In this document: piece after piece, positions 25,096 to 35,015 of the stretch
Layout: each line of letters begins with the position of its first letter
Numbering within the stretch: the first letter of the stretch is position 1
Source: Corynebacterium sp. ACRPS
Lineage (GTDB): Bacteria; Actinomycetota; Actinomycetes; Mycobacteriales; Mycobacteriaceae
Length of the DNA: 64,000 nucleotides
Direction of reading: 5' to 3'
Assembly: GCF_022346005.1 (NCBI RefSeq)
Contig: NZ_JAKRMY010000012.1
Span: forward strand, 1-64,000
Made by a program: the position numbers and the translations under genes
Notes under the pieces: generated by a model
What the model saw: only the letters and a program-made list of their open reading frames with translations
Databases searched by the model: none
What the model was told of the DNA's origin: nothing

Positions 25096-25854
25096 ATGCT
25101 TAATGCAGTAGGCCAAGCCCAGCACATCCTGCTTTTGGGCGGTACCTCTGAAATCGGCCTCGGCGTCGTCGCCGAATTCCTCGAGCGCGGACCCGCCAAG
25201 GTCACCCTGGCCGCCCGCGCCCAGTCCCCGCGCATCGAGAAGGCACAGGCTGACCTGGAGGCCCGCGGCGCGGAAGTCGAGGTCGTGGACTTTGATGCCA
25301 CCGACTTTGACTCGCACCCGGCGGTCATCGATAAGACTTGGGAGCGCGGCGATGTCGATATCGCCATCGTGGCCTTTGGCACCCTAGGTGACCAGGAAGA
25401 GCTGTGGCAAAACCACGACAAGGCCGTGGCTTCTGCCCAGACCAACTACACCGCGCCCGTCTCCGTCGGCGTGCTGTTGGGTGAAAAGTTCAGGCACCAG
25501 GGCCACGGCACCATCGTGGCGATGTCCTCGGTGGCCGGCATGCGCGTGCGCCGCTCCAACTTTGTCTACGGTGCTTCCAAGGCCGGCGTGGATGGCTTCT
25601 ACATCAACTTGGATGAAGCACTGCGCGGCTCTGGCGCCAACGTGCTCGTCGTCCGCCCGGGCCAGGTTCGCACCAAGATGTCCGCTGAGGCCGGCGATGC
25701 CCCGCTGACCGTCAATGTCTCTGACGTGGCCAAGGCCACCGTGCAGGCGGTACTGGATGGCAAGCAGTCCATCTACGTCCACCCGCTGTTCAAGTACGTA
25801 TCGCTGGCATTCAAGTTCATCCCGCAGCCCATCTTCCGCAAGCTGCCGTTCTAA
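25096..25854 (+). CDS. dprE2: Decaprenylphosphoryl-2-keto-ribose reductase DprE2
   Basis: The 252-aa short-chain dehydrogenase reduces the keto intermediate made by DprE1 to decaprenylphosphoryl-arabinose, using NADH or NADPH. GGTSEIG (residues 15-21) is the nucleotide loop, AMSSVAG holds the catalytic serine, and YGASKAG gives the Tyr and Lys (about 157 and 161). The C-terminus with VSLAFKFIPQPIFRKLPF is hydrophobic, as expected for a membrane-lipid substrate. AAGGAG lies 12 nt before the ATG. It is cotranscribed with dprE1. Confidence 0.95.
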   Translation: MLNAVGQAQHILLLGGTSEIGLGVVAEFLERGPAKVTLAARAQSPRIEKAQADLEARGAEVEVVDFDATDFDSHPAVIDKTWERGDVDIAIVAFGTLGDQEELWQNHDKAVASAQTNYTAPVSVGVLLGEKFRHQGHGTIVAMSSVAGMRVRRSNFVYGASKAGVDGFYINLDEALRGSGANVLVVRPGQVRTKMSAEAGDAPLTVNVSDVAKATVQAVLDGKQSIYVHPLFKYVSLAFKFIPQPIFRKLPF

Positions 25855-25983
25855 CCAGTTCCTGCGCGCAGGGTATGCCGGGCTCCTCAAGGCCCGCGGC
25901 CCTGCGCGCTTTGCTAGTTAATAAGCCAGCTCACACCGCGCCTAATCCCAGAAGAGTGATTAAGGTATGCGAAACTAAAGGGC

Positions 25984-27960
25984 ATGACAAGCCCAGCTAC
26001 GCCTTCCCAAGCAGTTCCCGTGAGCGAGGAGAAACGCACCACCGCCTACCACGCCGATGCCATGTCGCACCGCAGCACCCTGCTGGGCATTATTTTCGCA
26101 GCGCTGGGCGGCGGGGCAATTACGCTTTTCGGCTGGTATGCCTTCAAAACCGTCTCCCTGCCCTCCTTTAATACCTCCATGGTCACCCGCGCGCTGTGTA
26201 CGGTCGGCGTGATCTTGACGTTGGCCTTGGCAGGTGGCTTTAGCGCGTGGTGGCTCTATGACCACTACAAGGAGAATTTCTCTCGCCCGCGCTGGCGCAC
26301 GTGGGTGACCTACGCCATCACGTATCTCTCCCCCGCCTTATTGACCCTTGCCACCGTGGGCCTGCCGCTGTCTGCCTCGCGCTTATGGCTCGATGGCGTG
26401 CAGGTGGACCAGGCATTCCGCACCCAGTTCCTTACCCGGTCAGTAGATCAAATGGGCTATGCGGACATGAACTACCTAGACATGCCCACGTTTTACCCGC
26501 TGGGCTGGTTCTGGCTAGGCGGACGGCTCGGCTCCATATTGGGTATTCCCGGCTGGGAGGTTTATCAGCCGTGGGGCCTGATTTCCATCGCGGTTGCAGG
26601 CTGTATCCTCGTTCCCATTTGGCAACACCTCACTAAATCCCTGCCGGTGGGAACAGCTATTGCGCTTACCACCACCGCCATTACCTTGACCATCGCGGCG
26701 GAAGAGCCTTATTCCGCGGTCATCGCCATGGGCATGCCCGCCATCGCGGTGTTAAGCGCGCGCGCATTCAAAGGATCGTCGTTGTCTACCGCCGCGGTCG
26801 CTATCTACCTCGGAATCTCCGCTACCTTCTATACCTTGTTCACCGGCGCGGCAGCGCTGACCGTGGTCAGTCTGATCGCCGTTTTCACCGCGCTGTACGA
26901 CCGGGCGTGGCGACCCATCGTGCGCCTAGTCATCATCGCGGTGGGATCGCTGGCCATCGCAGCCATCGCTTGGGCCCCATACCTCTGGCAGGTTCTGCAT
27001 TCGACCGCACCCCTGCAAGCCACCGCGCAGCACTACTTGCCGGAAGAAGGCACGCAAATTCCGGTGCCGTTCCTTTCCTTGAGCATCGTGGGATTCCTCT
27101 GTCTTGCCGGTCTAATCTTTATTATCATCCGGTTGCGAGATGCGGAAGTCCGCGCGCTGGGGTTGTCCATCATAGGCATTTATGTATGGACGGTGCTGTC
27201 CATGGTGATGACCTTGGTCGGCACCACCCTACTGAGCTTCCGCCTTGAGGTCATCGTGGTGCTGTTGTTCGCGACGGCGGGTATCCTTGCCCTTGCGGAA
27301 GTCCGCACAGCCGGTATTCACCGCCTGTACCCCGCTAGTTTCTCCCACACGGCCAATAAGCGGATTACGGCGGTTTTTGGCATTTTCCTCGCCTTGGCTG
27401 GAGTCCATTATGCCCAGCAGATTCCCGAGGCAAACGAAGATGCCATCGACCACGCCTACAGTGATACCGATGGTTACGGCGAGCGCGCGGATCGCTTTAC
27501 CAGCGATTCCGCTCATTATTATCTGGATATCCACAACTTCATCCAGGATCAGGGCTATACGGCCAACGAAACGGTAGTCCTCACGGATGAAAAAACCTTC
27601 ATGGCTTACTACCCATACTGGGGCTTTAACGCCTTTACCAGCCACTATGCAAATCCCCTCGGGGAATTCAAACACCGCAATGACCAGATTGAAGCCTGGG
27701 CGGATGAGTCATGGGACTCTACTCCTGCAGAGTTCCAAAAATCCCTCGATTCCGCACCGTGGCGCGGGCCGGATGCCATCATCTTCCGCGGCGACCTCGA
27801 CAATAAAGATGATGGGTTCAAGGTGCACTTGGCTGAGGATATCTATCCTAACCAGCCAAATATTCGCTACCGCGCAGTCTTCTTCAACCCCGAGGTCTTT
27901 GCGGAAGGCTGGGAGCTGGAGCAAACGGGTCCATTCGTAACGGCGGTGCGAACCAAGTAA
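25984..27960 (+). CDS. aftA: Arabinofuranosyltransferase AftA
   Basis: The 658-aa GT-C enzyme has about 13 membrane helices in residues 30-480 and a C-terminal extracytoplasmic domain. It transfers the first arabinofuranose from decaprenylphosphoryl-arabinose to the galactan. The early loop QMGYADMNYLDMPTFYPLGW carries the acidic motif that binds the donor phosphate. The C-terminal domain with FTSHYANPLGEFKHRNDQIE is characteristic of AftA. AAAGG lies close before the ATG, and TAAGGT about 17 nt upstream. It sits between dprE2 and embC, as in mycobacteria. Confidence 0.93.
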   Translation: MTSPATPSQAVPVSEEKRTTAYHADAMSHRSTLLGIIFAALGGGAITLFGWYAFKTVSLPSFNTSMVTRALCTVGVILTLALAGGFSAWWLYDHYKENFSRPRWRTWVTYAITYLSPALLTLATVGLPLSASRLWLDGVQVDQAFRTQFLTRSVDQMGYADMNYLDMPTFYPLGWFWLGGRLGSILGIPGWEVYQPWGLISIAVAGCILVPIWQHLTKSLPVGTAIALTTTAITLTIAAEEPYSAVIAMGMPAIAVLSARAFKGSSLSTAAVAIYLGISATFYTLFTGAAALTVVSLIAVFTALYDRAWRPIVRLVIIAVGSLAIAAIAWAPYLWQVLHSTAPLQATAQHYLPEEGTQIPVPFLSLSIVGFLCLAGLIFIIIRLRDAEVRALGLSIIGIYVWTVLSMVMTLVGTTLLSFRLEVIVVLLFATAGILALAEVRTAGIHRLYPASFSHTANKRITAVFGIFLALAGVHYAQQIPEANEDAIDHAYSDTDGYGERADRFTSDSAHYYLDIHNFIQDQGYTANETVVLTDEKTFMAYYPYWGFNAFTSHYANPLGEFKHRNDQIEAWADESWDSTPAEFQKSLDSAPWRGPDAIIFRGDLDNKDDGFKVHLAEDIYPNQPNIRYRAVFFNPEVFAEGWELEQTGPFVTAVRTK

Positions 27961-28022
27961 GTTCACCCACACTTCCCCGGGGTTATCGGGGCGTGCACAC
28001 GGGAACTTGGGCCAGACTGACG

Positions 28023-28035
28023 TACACTAATCGCC
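28023..28035 (+). promoter_or_regulatory. Leaderless promoter (-10) of embC
   Basis: TACACT (28023-28028) lies exactly 7 nt before the GTG start, so embC has its own promoter in addition to any read-through from aftA. Confidence 0.5.
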
Positions 28036-31000
28036 GTGTCAGATAGCCTTAAAACGAAATCGAAAGAAGCACGCCCCTCCGGGCTAAGTATCGCCACAGC
28101 CCCTGCCGGGTTGCGCTGGACCGCGATCATCGCCGGGTTAATTGGTTTCCTGTGTTTTATAGCCACCCCGCTATTGCCAGTGAACCAAACCCAGTCTTCC
28201 TTTGATTGGCCGCAGAATGATTCGCTGCAATCTATCAATGCACCACTTATCTCCGTGGCGCCGGAAAACTTGGAGGCCACCATCCCCATGTCCGCGGTGG
28301 ATGAGCTCCGCGATGGCCAAAACATGGTCTACAGCACCGTCCCACCCGAGTCCAAGAAGGCATCGAACCGCGGCCTATTTGTCCGTTCCGGCGATGACGG
28401 CTTGTCTGTGGTCTCGCTCGATGAGGTCCTACTGACCTTAAGCGCTAAAGAAGTAGCGCAGCTTTCCGATGACGCCCAGCTGCACATCTCCGCCACCGGT
28501 GACGGCACCACCGTCAGCGTCGGCAAACACAAAAAGACCACCGAAGATGACCTGCGCCCGCAGGTCACCGGTGTGTATACCGAGCTTAAAGATGATGCCA
28601 ATGTGCAGAACTTGGTCGATGACGGGCTGAATATCCACGTCGATATCAACTCGCGGTTTACTTCTTCTCCCTCGCTGATTAAGTCCATCGCGATGTGGCT
28701 CGGCGTCGCTATGGTGATTGTCTCGCTGTTCTGCCTGTGGCGCATTGACCGCCTTGATGGGCAAAAGTTGCGCTTCATGCCAGAAACGTGGAAGAAGATT
28801 CGCCCCCTCGATGGCGTCGTCGCCGCCGTCTTGGGCCTCTGGTACATCTTCGGTGCCAATACCTCTGACGATGGCTTCATCTTCTCTATGAGCCGCGTCT
28901 TCGATAACGCCACGTACATGGCCAACTACTACCGGTGGTACGGCGTGCCCGAGGCACCATTCGGCTCACCGTACTATGACCTCGTCGCGCTACTATCGCA
29001 GATTTCCACGGCGTCGGTCTTCGTCCGCCTGCCCGGACTAATTTCGGGGCTCATTATCTGGTTCATTCTTTCGCGGGAAATGCTGCCGCGCTTTGGGGAC
29101 ATCGTCGATGCCCGCCGCGTCAGCCACTGGACCGCCGCACTAATGTTCCTAGCCTTCTGGCTGCCGTATAACAACGGCACCCGCCCAGAACCGATCGTGG
29201 CCCTAGGCGTGATGGTGACGTGGGCATCCTTTGAGCGCGCCATTGCCACCCACCGGTTGCTGCCGGCAGCCGTAGGCACCATCGCTGCCACGATTACGCT
29301 CGCCGCCGGCCCCACTGGCCTTTTTGCGGTTGGTGTATTCCTCGTGAGCCTGCCGCACCTTTTCCGTGCGATGGCCGCGCGCGTGCCCGCCATGGGCGGT
29401 GGCGCTACCGGTTGGCTTAGCTTGGTTGCCCCATTTTTGGCTTCCGGCACTGCCATCATCGTCGCTGCCTTTGGAGATCAGACCTTGGCCAGCGTCGCTG
29501 AATCCACCCGGGTGCGCTCGGAGGTCGGCCCGTCGCTGCCGTGGTATGCCGAATACGCCCGTTATTCCACGCTCTTCCAAGAATCCGTGGATGGTTCGCT
29601 GACCCGCCGCTTCGCCGTACTCACCATGCTGTTTTGCTTGGTGCTCATCCTGGCTGCGTTTATCAAGGACCGCCGCGTTATTGGTGCCGCAGTCGGCCCC
29701 ACCCAGCGTCTGCTCATCATCGTGGCGCTGTCGATGTTCTTCCTCATGTTCACCCCGACCAAGTGGACGCACCACTTTGGTATCTATGCCGGTGTCGCCG
29801 GGGTGATCGCTGCGCTGGCTGCCGTAGTGCTATCCAGGTTTGCGTTGCGCTCCCCGCGCGCCCGCACCTTTAGCATCGCCGCGGTGCTCTTCTTGCTCTC
29901 CATCTCCTTCGCGGGTTGGAATGCTTGGTGGTACGTATCCTCCTTCGGCATCCCATGGTGGGACCGCACGGTGCAGTTCAAGGGTATTGAGGCCAACTCG
30001 ATCCTGCTCGCCATCTCCTTGGTCGTCCTCGCGGTCGGCGTGGTGCAATCCTTGCGCCACAGCCATCACAAATTGCAGGCCCAAGAGGAAGGCACGGAAA
30101 AAGAATTCAAGCAAGAAGCCGCCGCGAAGGTATCGCGCTCGGCCGGCATCATGTCCGCGCCCATCGCGGTAGCCTGCGCCATTGTGGTGGCTTTTTCGAT
30201 GGCTTCTTTTGCCAAGGCCACCGTCGCCCAGGCGGATTCCTACTCAGTGGGCAAGGGCAACCTAGCATCCTTGCGCGGTGATACCTGCTCGCTAGCCAAT
30301 GAAACCTTGGTAGAAACCAATACCAATGACTCCTTCCTCACCCCGGTGGATGGGGACTTGGGCGATTCCTTGGTAGACAAGGATGAAACCAGCAACGGAT
30401 TCGGGCCGAATAATATCCCCGAATCCATCGAGCCTGAGGATCAGGATTCTGCTTCTGTGGGTGCCATTGGAGATAGCTCCCAAGATTCCGACTCCACCAG
30501 CCAAGACGATGCCACCGCTGGGACGGATAAGGAATCGGGCGGGGATTCTTCTGATGATTCGCAGGAGACCCGCCGCGCTGGGAAGAAGGCTTCAGAAAGC
30601 ACCGATACGTCTGAAGGCGGTGTCCGCGGCACGAAGGGCGTCAATGGCTCGACCATGCACCTGCCCTTCAACTTGGACTACACCAGCGTGCCAGTCTTGG
30701 GCTCCTACACCGAAAGCCAAGAGTCGCTGTCCCAGGTAACCACGAAGTGGTATCACCTGCCGGAGACTACGGAAAATACCCCGGTTCTGGCTGTCAGCGC
30801 CGCGGGCAAGATTTATCACCACGATGTCAATGATGTGGAACAAGAGGGCATGGAGCTCACCTTGGAATACGGCACCATTGATGAGGATGGCAAGGTCACC
30901 GATAAGGGAGAAAAAGAGCTTTCCGATGTCGGCGCCACCCCCAAGTGGCGCAACCTGCGCCTGCCCATGGATGAATTGCCGGAAGAAGCCAATGTCGTGC

Positions 31001-31482
31001 GCCTAGTGGCCGAGGACGATTCCACCGATGAAGATGACTGGCTAGCCTTCACCCCGCCGCGCGTGCCGGAACTAGACAGCATCAATAACCAGTTCCCTGC
31101 GGAAAAGCCCGCGCTCTTGGACTGGGCGGTGGCTCTGCAGTTCCCCTGCCAGCGCACCTTTGACCACTACGCCGGCGTAACCGAGATTCCGGAGTATCGC
31201 ATCCTCCCAGATGCGGCGGCGCAAACCTCCCTGACGGATTTCCAATCCTTCTCCGGCGGCGGTGCCATGTCCACTGCGGAAGCGGTGAACTACTCCTACG
31301 AAATCCCGAGCTACCTCAATAACGATTGGGCGCGCGACTGGGGCGCCATTGAAAAGTACGAATTGCGTACCGATTCACAGGGCAATACCCCGGCCAAGGC
31401 AGAGATCGATTATGAGGACGTTACTCGTTCTGGACTGTGGAAAGAGTCCGAGATGAAGATCCGGCCAGAGGGCGAGCAATAG
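28036..31482 (+). CDS. embC: Arabinosyltransferase Emb (EmbC-like), the ethambutol target
   Basis: The 1148-aa GT-C enzyme extends arabinan from decaprenylphosphoryl-arabinose. After a first helix and an extracytoplasmic domain (~55-215) comes the catalytic NTSDDGFIFSMSR loop, with the DD at 278-279. Met285 occupies the place of the M. tuberculosis EmbB Met306 ethambutol position. Many helices follow to ~730, then a large carbohydrate-binding C-terminal domain. Between about 768 and 870 is a Ser/Asp/Glu-rich low-complexity stretch that the mycobacterial proteins do not have as far as I recall. Only one emb gene is present, as in other corynebacteria. GTG start, leaderless. Confidence 0.95.
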   Translation: MSDSLKTKSKEARPSGLSIATAPAGLRWTAIIAGLIGFLCFIATPLLPVNQTQSSFDWPQNDSLQSINAPLISVAPENLEATIPMSAVDELRDGQNMVYSTVPPESKKASNRGLFVRSGDDGLSVVSLDEVLLTLSAKEVAQLSDDAQLHISATGDGTTVSVGKHKKTTEDDLRPQVTGVYTELKDDANVQNLVDDGLNIHVDINSRFTSSPSLIKSIAMWLGVAMVIVSLFCLWRIDRLDGQKLRFMPETWKKIRPLDGVVAAVLGLWYIFGANTSDDGFIFSMSRVFDNATYMANYYRWYGVPEAPFGSPYYDLVALLSQISTASVFVRLPGLISGLIIWFILSREMLPRFGDIVDARRVSHWTAALMFLAFWLPYNNGTRPEPIVALGVMVTWASFERAIATHRLLPAAVGTIAATITLAAGPTGLFAVGVFLVSLPHLFRAMAARVPAMGGGATGWLSLVAPFLASGTAIIVAAFGDQTLASVAESTRVRSEVGPSLPWYAEYARYSTLFQESVDGSLTRRFAVLTMLFCLVLILAAFIKDRRVIGAAVGPTQRLLIIVALSMFFLMFTPTKWTHHFGIYAGVAGVIAALAAVVLSRFALRSPRARTFSIAAVLFLLSISFAGWNAWWYVSSFGIPWWDRTVQFKGIEANSILLAISLVVLAVGVVQSLRHSHHKLQAQEEGTEKEFKQEAAAKVSRSAGIMSAPIAVACAIVVAFSMASFAKATVAQADSYSVGKGNLASLRGDTCSLANETLVETNTNDSFLTPVDGDLGDSLVDKDETSNGFGPNNIPESIEPEDQDSASVGAIGDSSQDSDSTSQDDATAGTDKESGGDSSDDSQETRRAGKKASESTDTSEGGVRGTKGVNGSTMHLPFNLDYTSVPVLGSYTESQESLSQVTTKWYHLPETTENTPVLAVSAAGKIYHHDVNDVEQEGMELTLEYGTIDEDGKVTDKGEKELSDVGATPKWRNLRLPMDELPEEANVVRLVAEDDSTDEDDWLAFTPPRVPELDSINNQFPAEKPALLDWAVALQFPCQRTFDHYAGVTEIPEYRILPDAAAQTSLTDFQSFSGGGAMSTAEAVNYSYEIPSYLNNDWARDWGAIEKYELRTDSQGNTPAKAEIDYEDVTRSGLWKESEMKIRPEGEQ

Positions 31483-31519
31483 CGACCGCCCCTAGCTGTG
31501 CAGCCAGCCGCAGCCGGTT

Positions 31520-32398
31520 TTATTGCGTCAGCTCACCGCGCAAAAATTCGGCTGCATCCTGCACCCGCTGGCGCGCCACGGCCGGGGTGGACACGCGGTG
31601 GGTCGAGACATAATCGCGCTCTTTAGCTTGGGGAATGTGGACACGATCGGCTATCTCATCCTCGGTCGCGGTCTGCACGAAGGTCTCAGGGAATTGTTTA
31701 GGCAGCTCATAGCCCACGCGGTAGTCCTCCGGCAGGTTGGCTAGGGCGCCGAAGTCGGGGAAGGTGAGCAAGAGGGCATCGGCAGGCGCGAGCGCTGCCA
31801 ATGCACCGCCGGAAGAATATCCCCACGTGGTGACGTGGGAGGCGCCCTGCTCGCGGGCATAATCAATGGCGCGGTTGACCGCCGCGACCATGTCTTTGAC
31901 CGTATGCTCCGGCGCGAGCGGATAATCCACGTCAATGATCGTGGTGCCGGAAAGCTGCGCGGCGGCGGCAACCTCGGGGCGCCACTGCATTTCCAGCGCC
32001 TTCCCATCGCCGCGCCACCAGCCGCCGGAGTGCAACGATACCGCCCACCGGCCAGTGGGCTCAGAGGGGCGAAAAATGGCGCCGACCTCGGCGGAGTCTA
32101 CGGTAATGCCGTCCGTAAACGCCGTACCCGGAAGCGCATGATTAACGCCGGTGCCCAACACCATCATGGCGGCGTGGGTGATGCGGTCTGGCAGTAGGGC
32201 GCAATACTGGTCCGCCTCCGGCGAGCCACCGCCGACCCAAGGCGGGCGGAAATCCGGCGCCTCATAATGGGCGTCGATATAAGAAACCAGCTGCTCTAGC
32301 TGTTCTTCCTCGCTCATCTGGCGGTCTTGCCCGCCGATGCGCCATTGTTGGCCGGGCTCTAGCGGCCGGTGCGGATCTTTATCGTGTGCATCAGTCAT
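31520..32398 (-). CDS. Alpha/beta hydrolase (HSL-like esterase)
   Basis: The 292-aa cytosolic protein has the oxyanion block LHSGGWWRGDG (residues ~110-120) and the nucleophile elbow GYSSGG (about 185), as in carboxylesterases of the hormone-sensitive lipase type. An acidic residue in DALLLTFPDFG and a late His in DYVSTHRVS could complete the triad. TAGGCT (32406-32411) lies 7 nt before ATG 32398, which sets the start. It is the first gene after the arabinan locus and converges with embC. The substrate is unknown. Confidence 0.8.
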   Translation of the reverse strand: MTDAHDKDPHRPLEPGQQWRIGGQDRQMSEEEQLEQLVSYIDAHYEAPDFRPPWVGGGSPEADQYCALLPDRITHAAMMVLGTGVNHALPGTAFTDGITVDSAEVGAIFRPSEPTGRWAVSLHSGGWWRGDGKALEMQWRPEVAAAAQLSGTTIIDVDYPLAPEHTVKDMVAAVNRAIDYAREQGASHVTTWGYSSGGALAALAPADALLLTFPDFGALANLPEDYRVGYELPKQFPETFVQTATEDEIADRVHIPQAKERDYVSTHRVSTPAVARQRVQDAAEFLRGELTQ

Positions 32399-32456
32399 AT
32401 TTCCGAGCCTACGCGTGCACATGATGCGCACAAGGCAGGCTCGGGGAAGAACTAAT

Positions 32457-34391
32457 TTACCAGATGGTGACGCGGTCCGCCGGGGCCAGGTACATCGGGG
32501 AGTCTTTGTCTACGTCGAAGGCCTCGTAGAATTCGGCGATATTCGCGGCGATGAGGTTGCAGCGGAACTCCGCGGGCGAGTGCGGATCAATGGCCAGGTA
32601 CTGGGTCGCCATCTCCGGGCGGATGGCCGTGCGCCAGACGCGGGCCCAGGACAAGAAGAAGCGCTGCAGACCGTTGTAGGTGTGCTCGGCCAATTCCGGC
32701 TCGGCGCCGTCGACCACAAATTCTTCTTCTTGGCCCAGCAGGTCAATGCCCTTATCGGCGCAGTAATTCTTGTAGGCCACCACGGAAATGCCCAGTCCGC
32801 CTAGGTCACCAATGTTTTCACCCAAGGTGAATTTGCCGTTGACGCCGGAAGATTCGGTGCCAGCATCCTTTAGCACCGTAGGCACCTGGCCATCGAATTG
32901 CTCCACCAGCTTTGCCGTGAGCGCCTCAAAGTCCGCGCGGTCTTCATCGGACCACCAGGAGTTCAGGTTGCCCTGGCCATCGAATTGCGAGCCCTGGTCA
33001 TCAAAGCCATGGCCGATTTCGTGCCCGATGACAGAACCAATGGCGCCGAAGTTCTCAGCGGCATCCGCATCCGGGTTATAGAACGGCGGGCGCAGGATGG
33101 CGGCCGGGAAGGTGATGTCATTGACCACCGGGTTATAGAAGGCGTTGACGGTCTGCGGGGTGGTGACCCACTCGTCGCGGTTGGCGGGCTTGCCAATCTT
33201 TGTCAGTTCATAGTCGTGGGAAAAGGCGGACCCGGCGCGGGCATTGGCAATCAGTTCCGCGCCCTGGTCAGAAATCTCCAGCCCGGAGTAGTCGCGCCAG
33301 GTATCGGGGAAACCAATCTTGGCCTTGAACTGGGAAAGCTTTTCTAGGGCGCGCTCGCGGGTCTGCGGGGTCATCCACTCCAGCTGGGAAATGCGCTCGC
33401 GGTAGGCAGCGATGAGATAATCCACCAGCTCATCCATCTCGCGCTTGGAGGATTCTGGGAAGTGCGCGTCCACGAACTCCTTGCCAATTTCCTCTCCTAC
33501 CAGGCTTTCTGCCAGGCCCACCGCGCGCTTCCAGCGGTCGCGCTGCTGGGTCGCACCAGAGAGCCGGGTGCCGTAGAACTCGAAGTTCTTTGCGCCTACT
33601 TCTTCCGGCAAGAGGGCCGCGCGGGAGCGCAGGATGTGCCAGGTGGCCCACAGCTGCCAATCAGCCATGCGGTCAGCGGTAAAGAGCTTTTCCAGGTGCT
33701 CCAGGTAGGACGGCATCATATTGACCACGCGGTGCTCCGGCAGCTTTCCGCCGGCGAGCAAGGCTTGGGTGATGGAGGGCAGCTCAGAAAACTCGCACGG
33801 GTTATTGGTCTTTACCGCATCGCGGGTAGAAACCACGTCCCAGTGGCCCGCCGCCAGTTCTTTTTCCAAACCGACGATGCGCTCGGCGGCAACTTCGGTG
33901 CCGAGGCCAAATAGGCGGGTGGGCTCGATAAAGCCCAGCATCTCCGCCACGTGCTTCTCGTAGGCGGTCAGCGTTTCCGCGTGCGCTTCCTCGCGGTAGT
34001 AGGCCTCATCCGGCAGGCCTAGCCCGGATTGCACGATATAGGCAACGGCCTCTTCCGAGCCGGAGTCCTTTTCCACCCAGAACGTCGCCGGCGCCCCCAC
34101 GCCCTCGCGCTCGAGCTCGCCCAAGCGGTGCGCCAATTCCGTGGGATCGGCGGCGCTCAAGCGGTCAAGGTCCGCATCCAATGGAGCCATGCCGGCATTG
34201 TTGACGCCCGCGGTATCCATGAAGGATGCATACAGCTTGCCGGGGCGAGCATCGTTGTCTTTGACGATGTCATGAACCAGTTCTTCTGCTTCATCGCGCA
34301 GCGCGTGGAAGGTGCCATCCACACCGCGATCATCTGGGACAACGTGATTTTCTACCCAAGGTCCGTTGACTAATTGATAAAGATCTTTCAT
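32457..34391 (-). CDS. M13-family zinc metallopeptidase (neprilysin/PepO-like)
   Basis: The 644-aa protein has the M13 zinc site HEIGH (His457, Glu458, His461) and the third ligand in ENIGDLGG (Glu525, Asp529). NAFYNPVVNDITFPAAILRP and the C-terminal CNLIAANIAEFYEAFD are further family markers. M13 enzymes cut peptides up to about 40 residues. There is no signal peptide or membrane anchor, unlike neprilysin, so it should be cytosolic, as PepO is in some bacteria. ATG 34391 has TACAGT (34399-34404) exactly 7 nt upstream. Confidence 0.93.
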   Translation of the reverse strand: MKDLYQLVNGPWVENHVVPDDRGVDGTFHALRDEAEELVHDIVKDNDARPGKLYASFMDTAGVNNAGMAPLDADLDRLSAADPTELAHRLGELEREGVGAPATFWVEKDSGSEEAVAYIVQSGLGLPDEAYYREEAHAETLTAYEKHVAEMLGFIEPTRLFGLGTEVAAERIVGLEKELAAGHWDVVSTRDAVKTNNPCEFSELPSITQALLAGGKLPEHRVVNMMPSYLEHLEKLFTADRMADWQLWATWHILRSRAALLPEEVGAKNFEFYGTRLSGATQQRDRWKRAVGLAESLVGEEIGKEFVDAHFPESSKREMDELVDYLIAAYRERISQLEWMTPQTRERALEKLSQFKAKIGFPDTWRDYSGLEISDQGAELIANARAGSAFSHDYELTKIGKPANRDEWVTTPQTVNAFYNPVVNDITFPAAILRPPFYNPDADAAENFGAIGSVIGHEIGHGFDDQGSQFDGQGNLNSWWSDEDRADFEALTAKLVEQFDGQVPTVLKDAGTESSGVNGKFTLGENIGDLGGLGISVVAYKNYCADKGIDLLGQEEEFVVDGAEPELAEHTYNGLQRFFLSWARVWRTAIRPEMATQYLAIDPHSPAEFRCNLIAANIAEFYEAFDVDKDSPMYLAPADRVTIW

Positions 34392-34433
34392 GGTTGCCAC
34401 TGTAGGCCAAACCTTCCAGTTAAGGTATGGACT
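34392..34433. promoter_or_regulatory. Divergent leaderless promoters between the M13 peptidase and the anchored protein
   Basis: TACAGT (34399-34404, minus) and TAAGGT (34421-34426, plus) each lie 7 nt from their start codon in a 42-bp gap. Confidence 0.5.
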
Positions 34434-35015
34434 ATGGAAAAATTCCGCTTTCCACCAGCCCGGCCGCGCGTCCTCTTTATCGCCGTCCTTGCCTTCGTGA
34501 CGGTGGTCCTCGCCTTGCCCGCCATCGTCCACGCGGTGCTACCGCCGCACCCCGCCGATGTGGAGCAAGTAACCCTGTCTGATCCCAGCCAGGACTGGGA
34601 TATTACCGTGCCTGATCTGTACTGCGAGCGCGACTATACTTCGCTGGCTAGCGTTGGCTGGACCTGCGGTGACACCTCCGTGCAGGCGGTCATCGTGGAA
34701 GATACCGACGACGATGAACACACCCTGCGCCGCATGGTCCGGGCCTATGGCATGGCCCCAGGTCTTCCCGAGGGCGAGGTCTACGAAGGTAAAAATGGCG
34801 CCCTCGCGCTTGCCGATGCCCCCTCCTCCACCGCCGCCATCTCCATCAACGGCACCGGTGCGGACGAAAATAAGGACTGGGTGGTCACCGTCACCGGGGA
34901 ATCCGCCGCAACGCGCACGACCACTCAACGCCTCTGGAAGGCCTTCGGGCAAGACGAACTACCAGAAGAAGTCACCGCTGATATCGAGGAGTTTTCTGGA
35001 AAGGCCTTGGTTTAA
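34434..35015 (+). CDS. Single-pass membrane-anchored extracytoplasmic protein
   Basis: The 193-aa protein has a short basic N-terminus, one membrane helix (residues ~12-35, VLFIAVLAFVTVVLALPAIV) and an extracytoplasmic domain of about 155 aa. Two cysteines (DLYCERDY and GWTCGDTS) probably form a disulfide. No AxA site is evident, so it likely stays anchored. Its TAA is directly followed by the ATG of a PrsW-like protease, suggesting translational coupling and a functional pair. Family not recognised. Confidence 0.7.
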   Translation: MEKFRFPPARPRVLFIAVLAFVTVVLALPAIVHAVLPPHPADVEQVTLSDPSQDWDITVPDLYCERDYTSLASVGWTCGDTSVQAVIVEDTDDDEHTLRRMVRAYGMAPGLPEGEVYEGKNGALALADAPSSTAAISINGTGADENKDWVVTVTGESAATRTTTQRLWKAFGQDELPEEVTADIEEFSGKALV

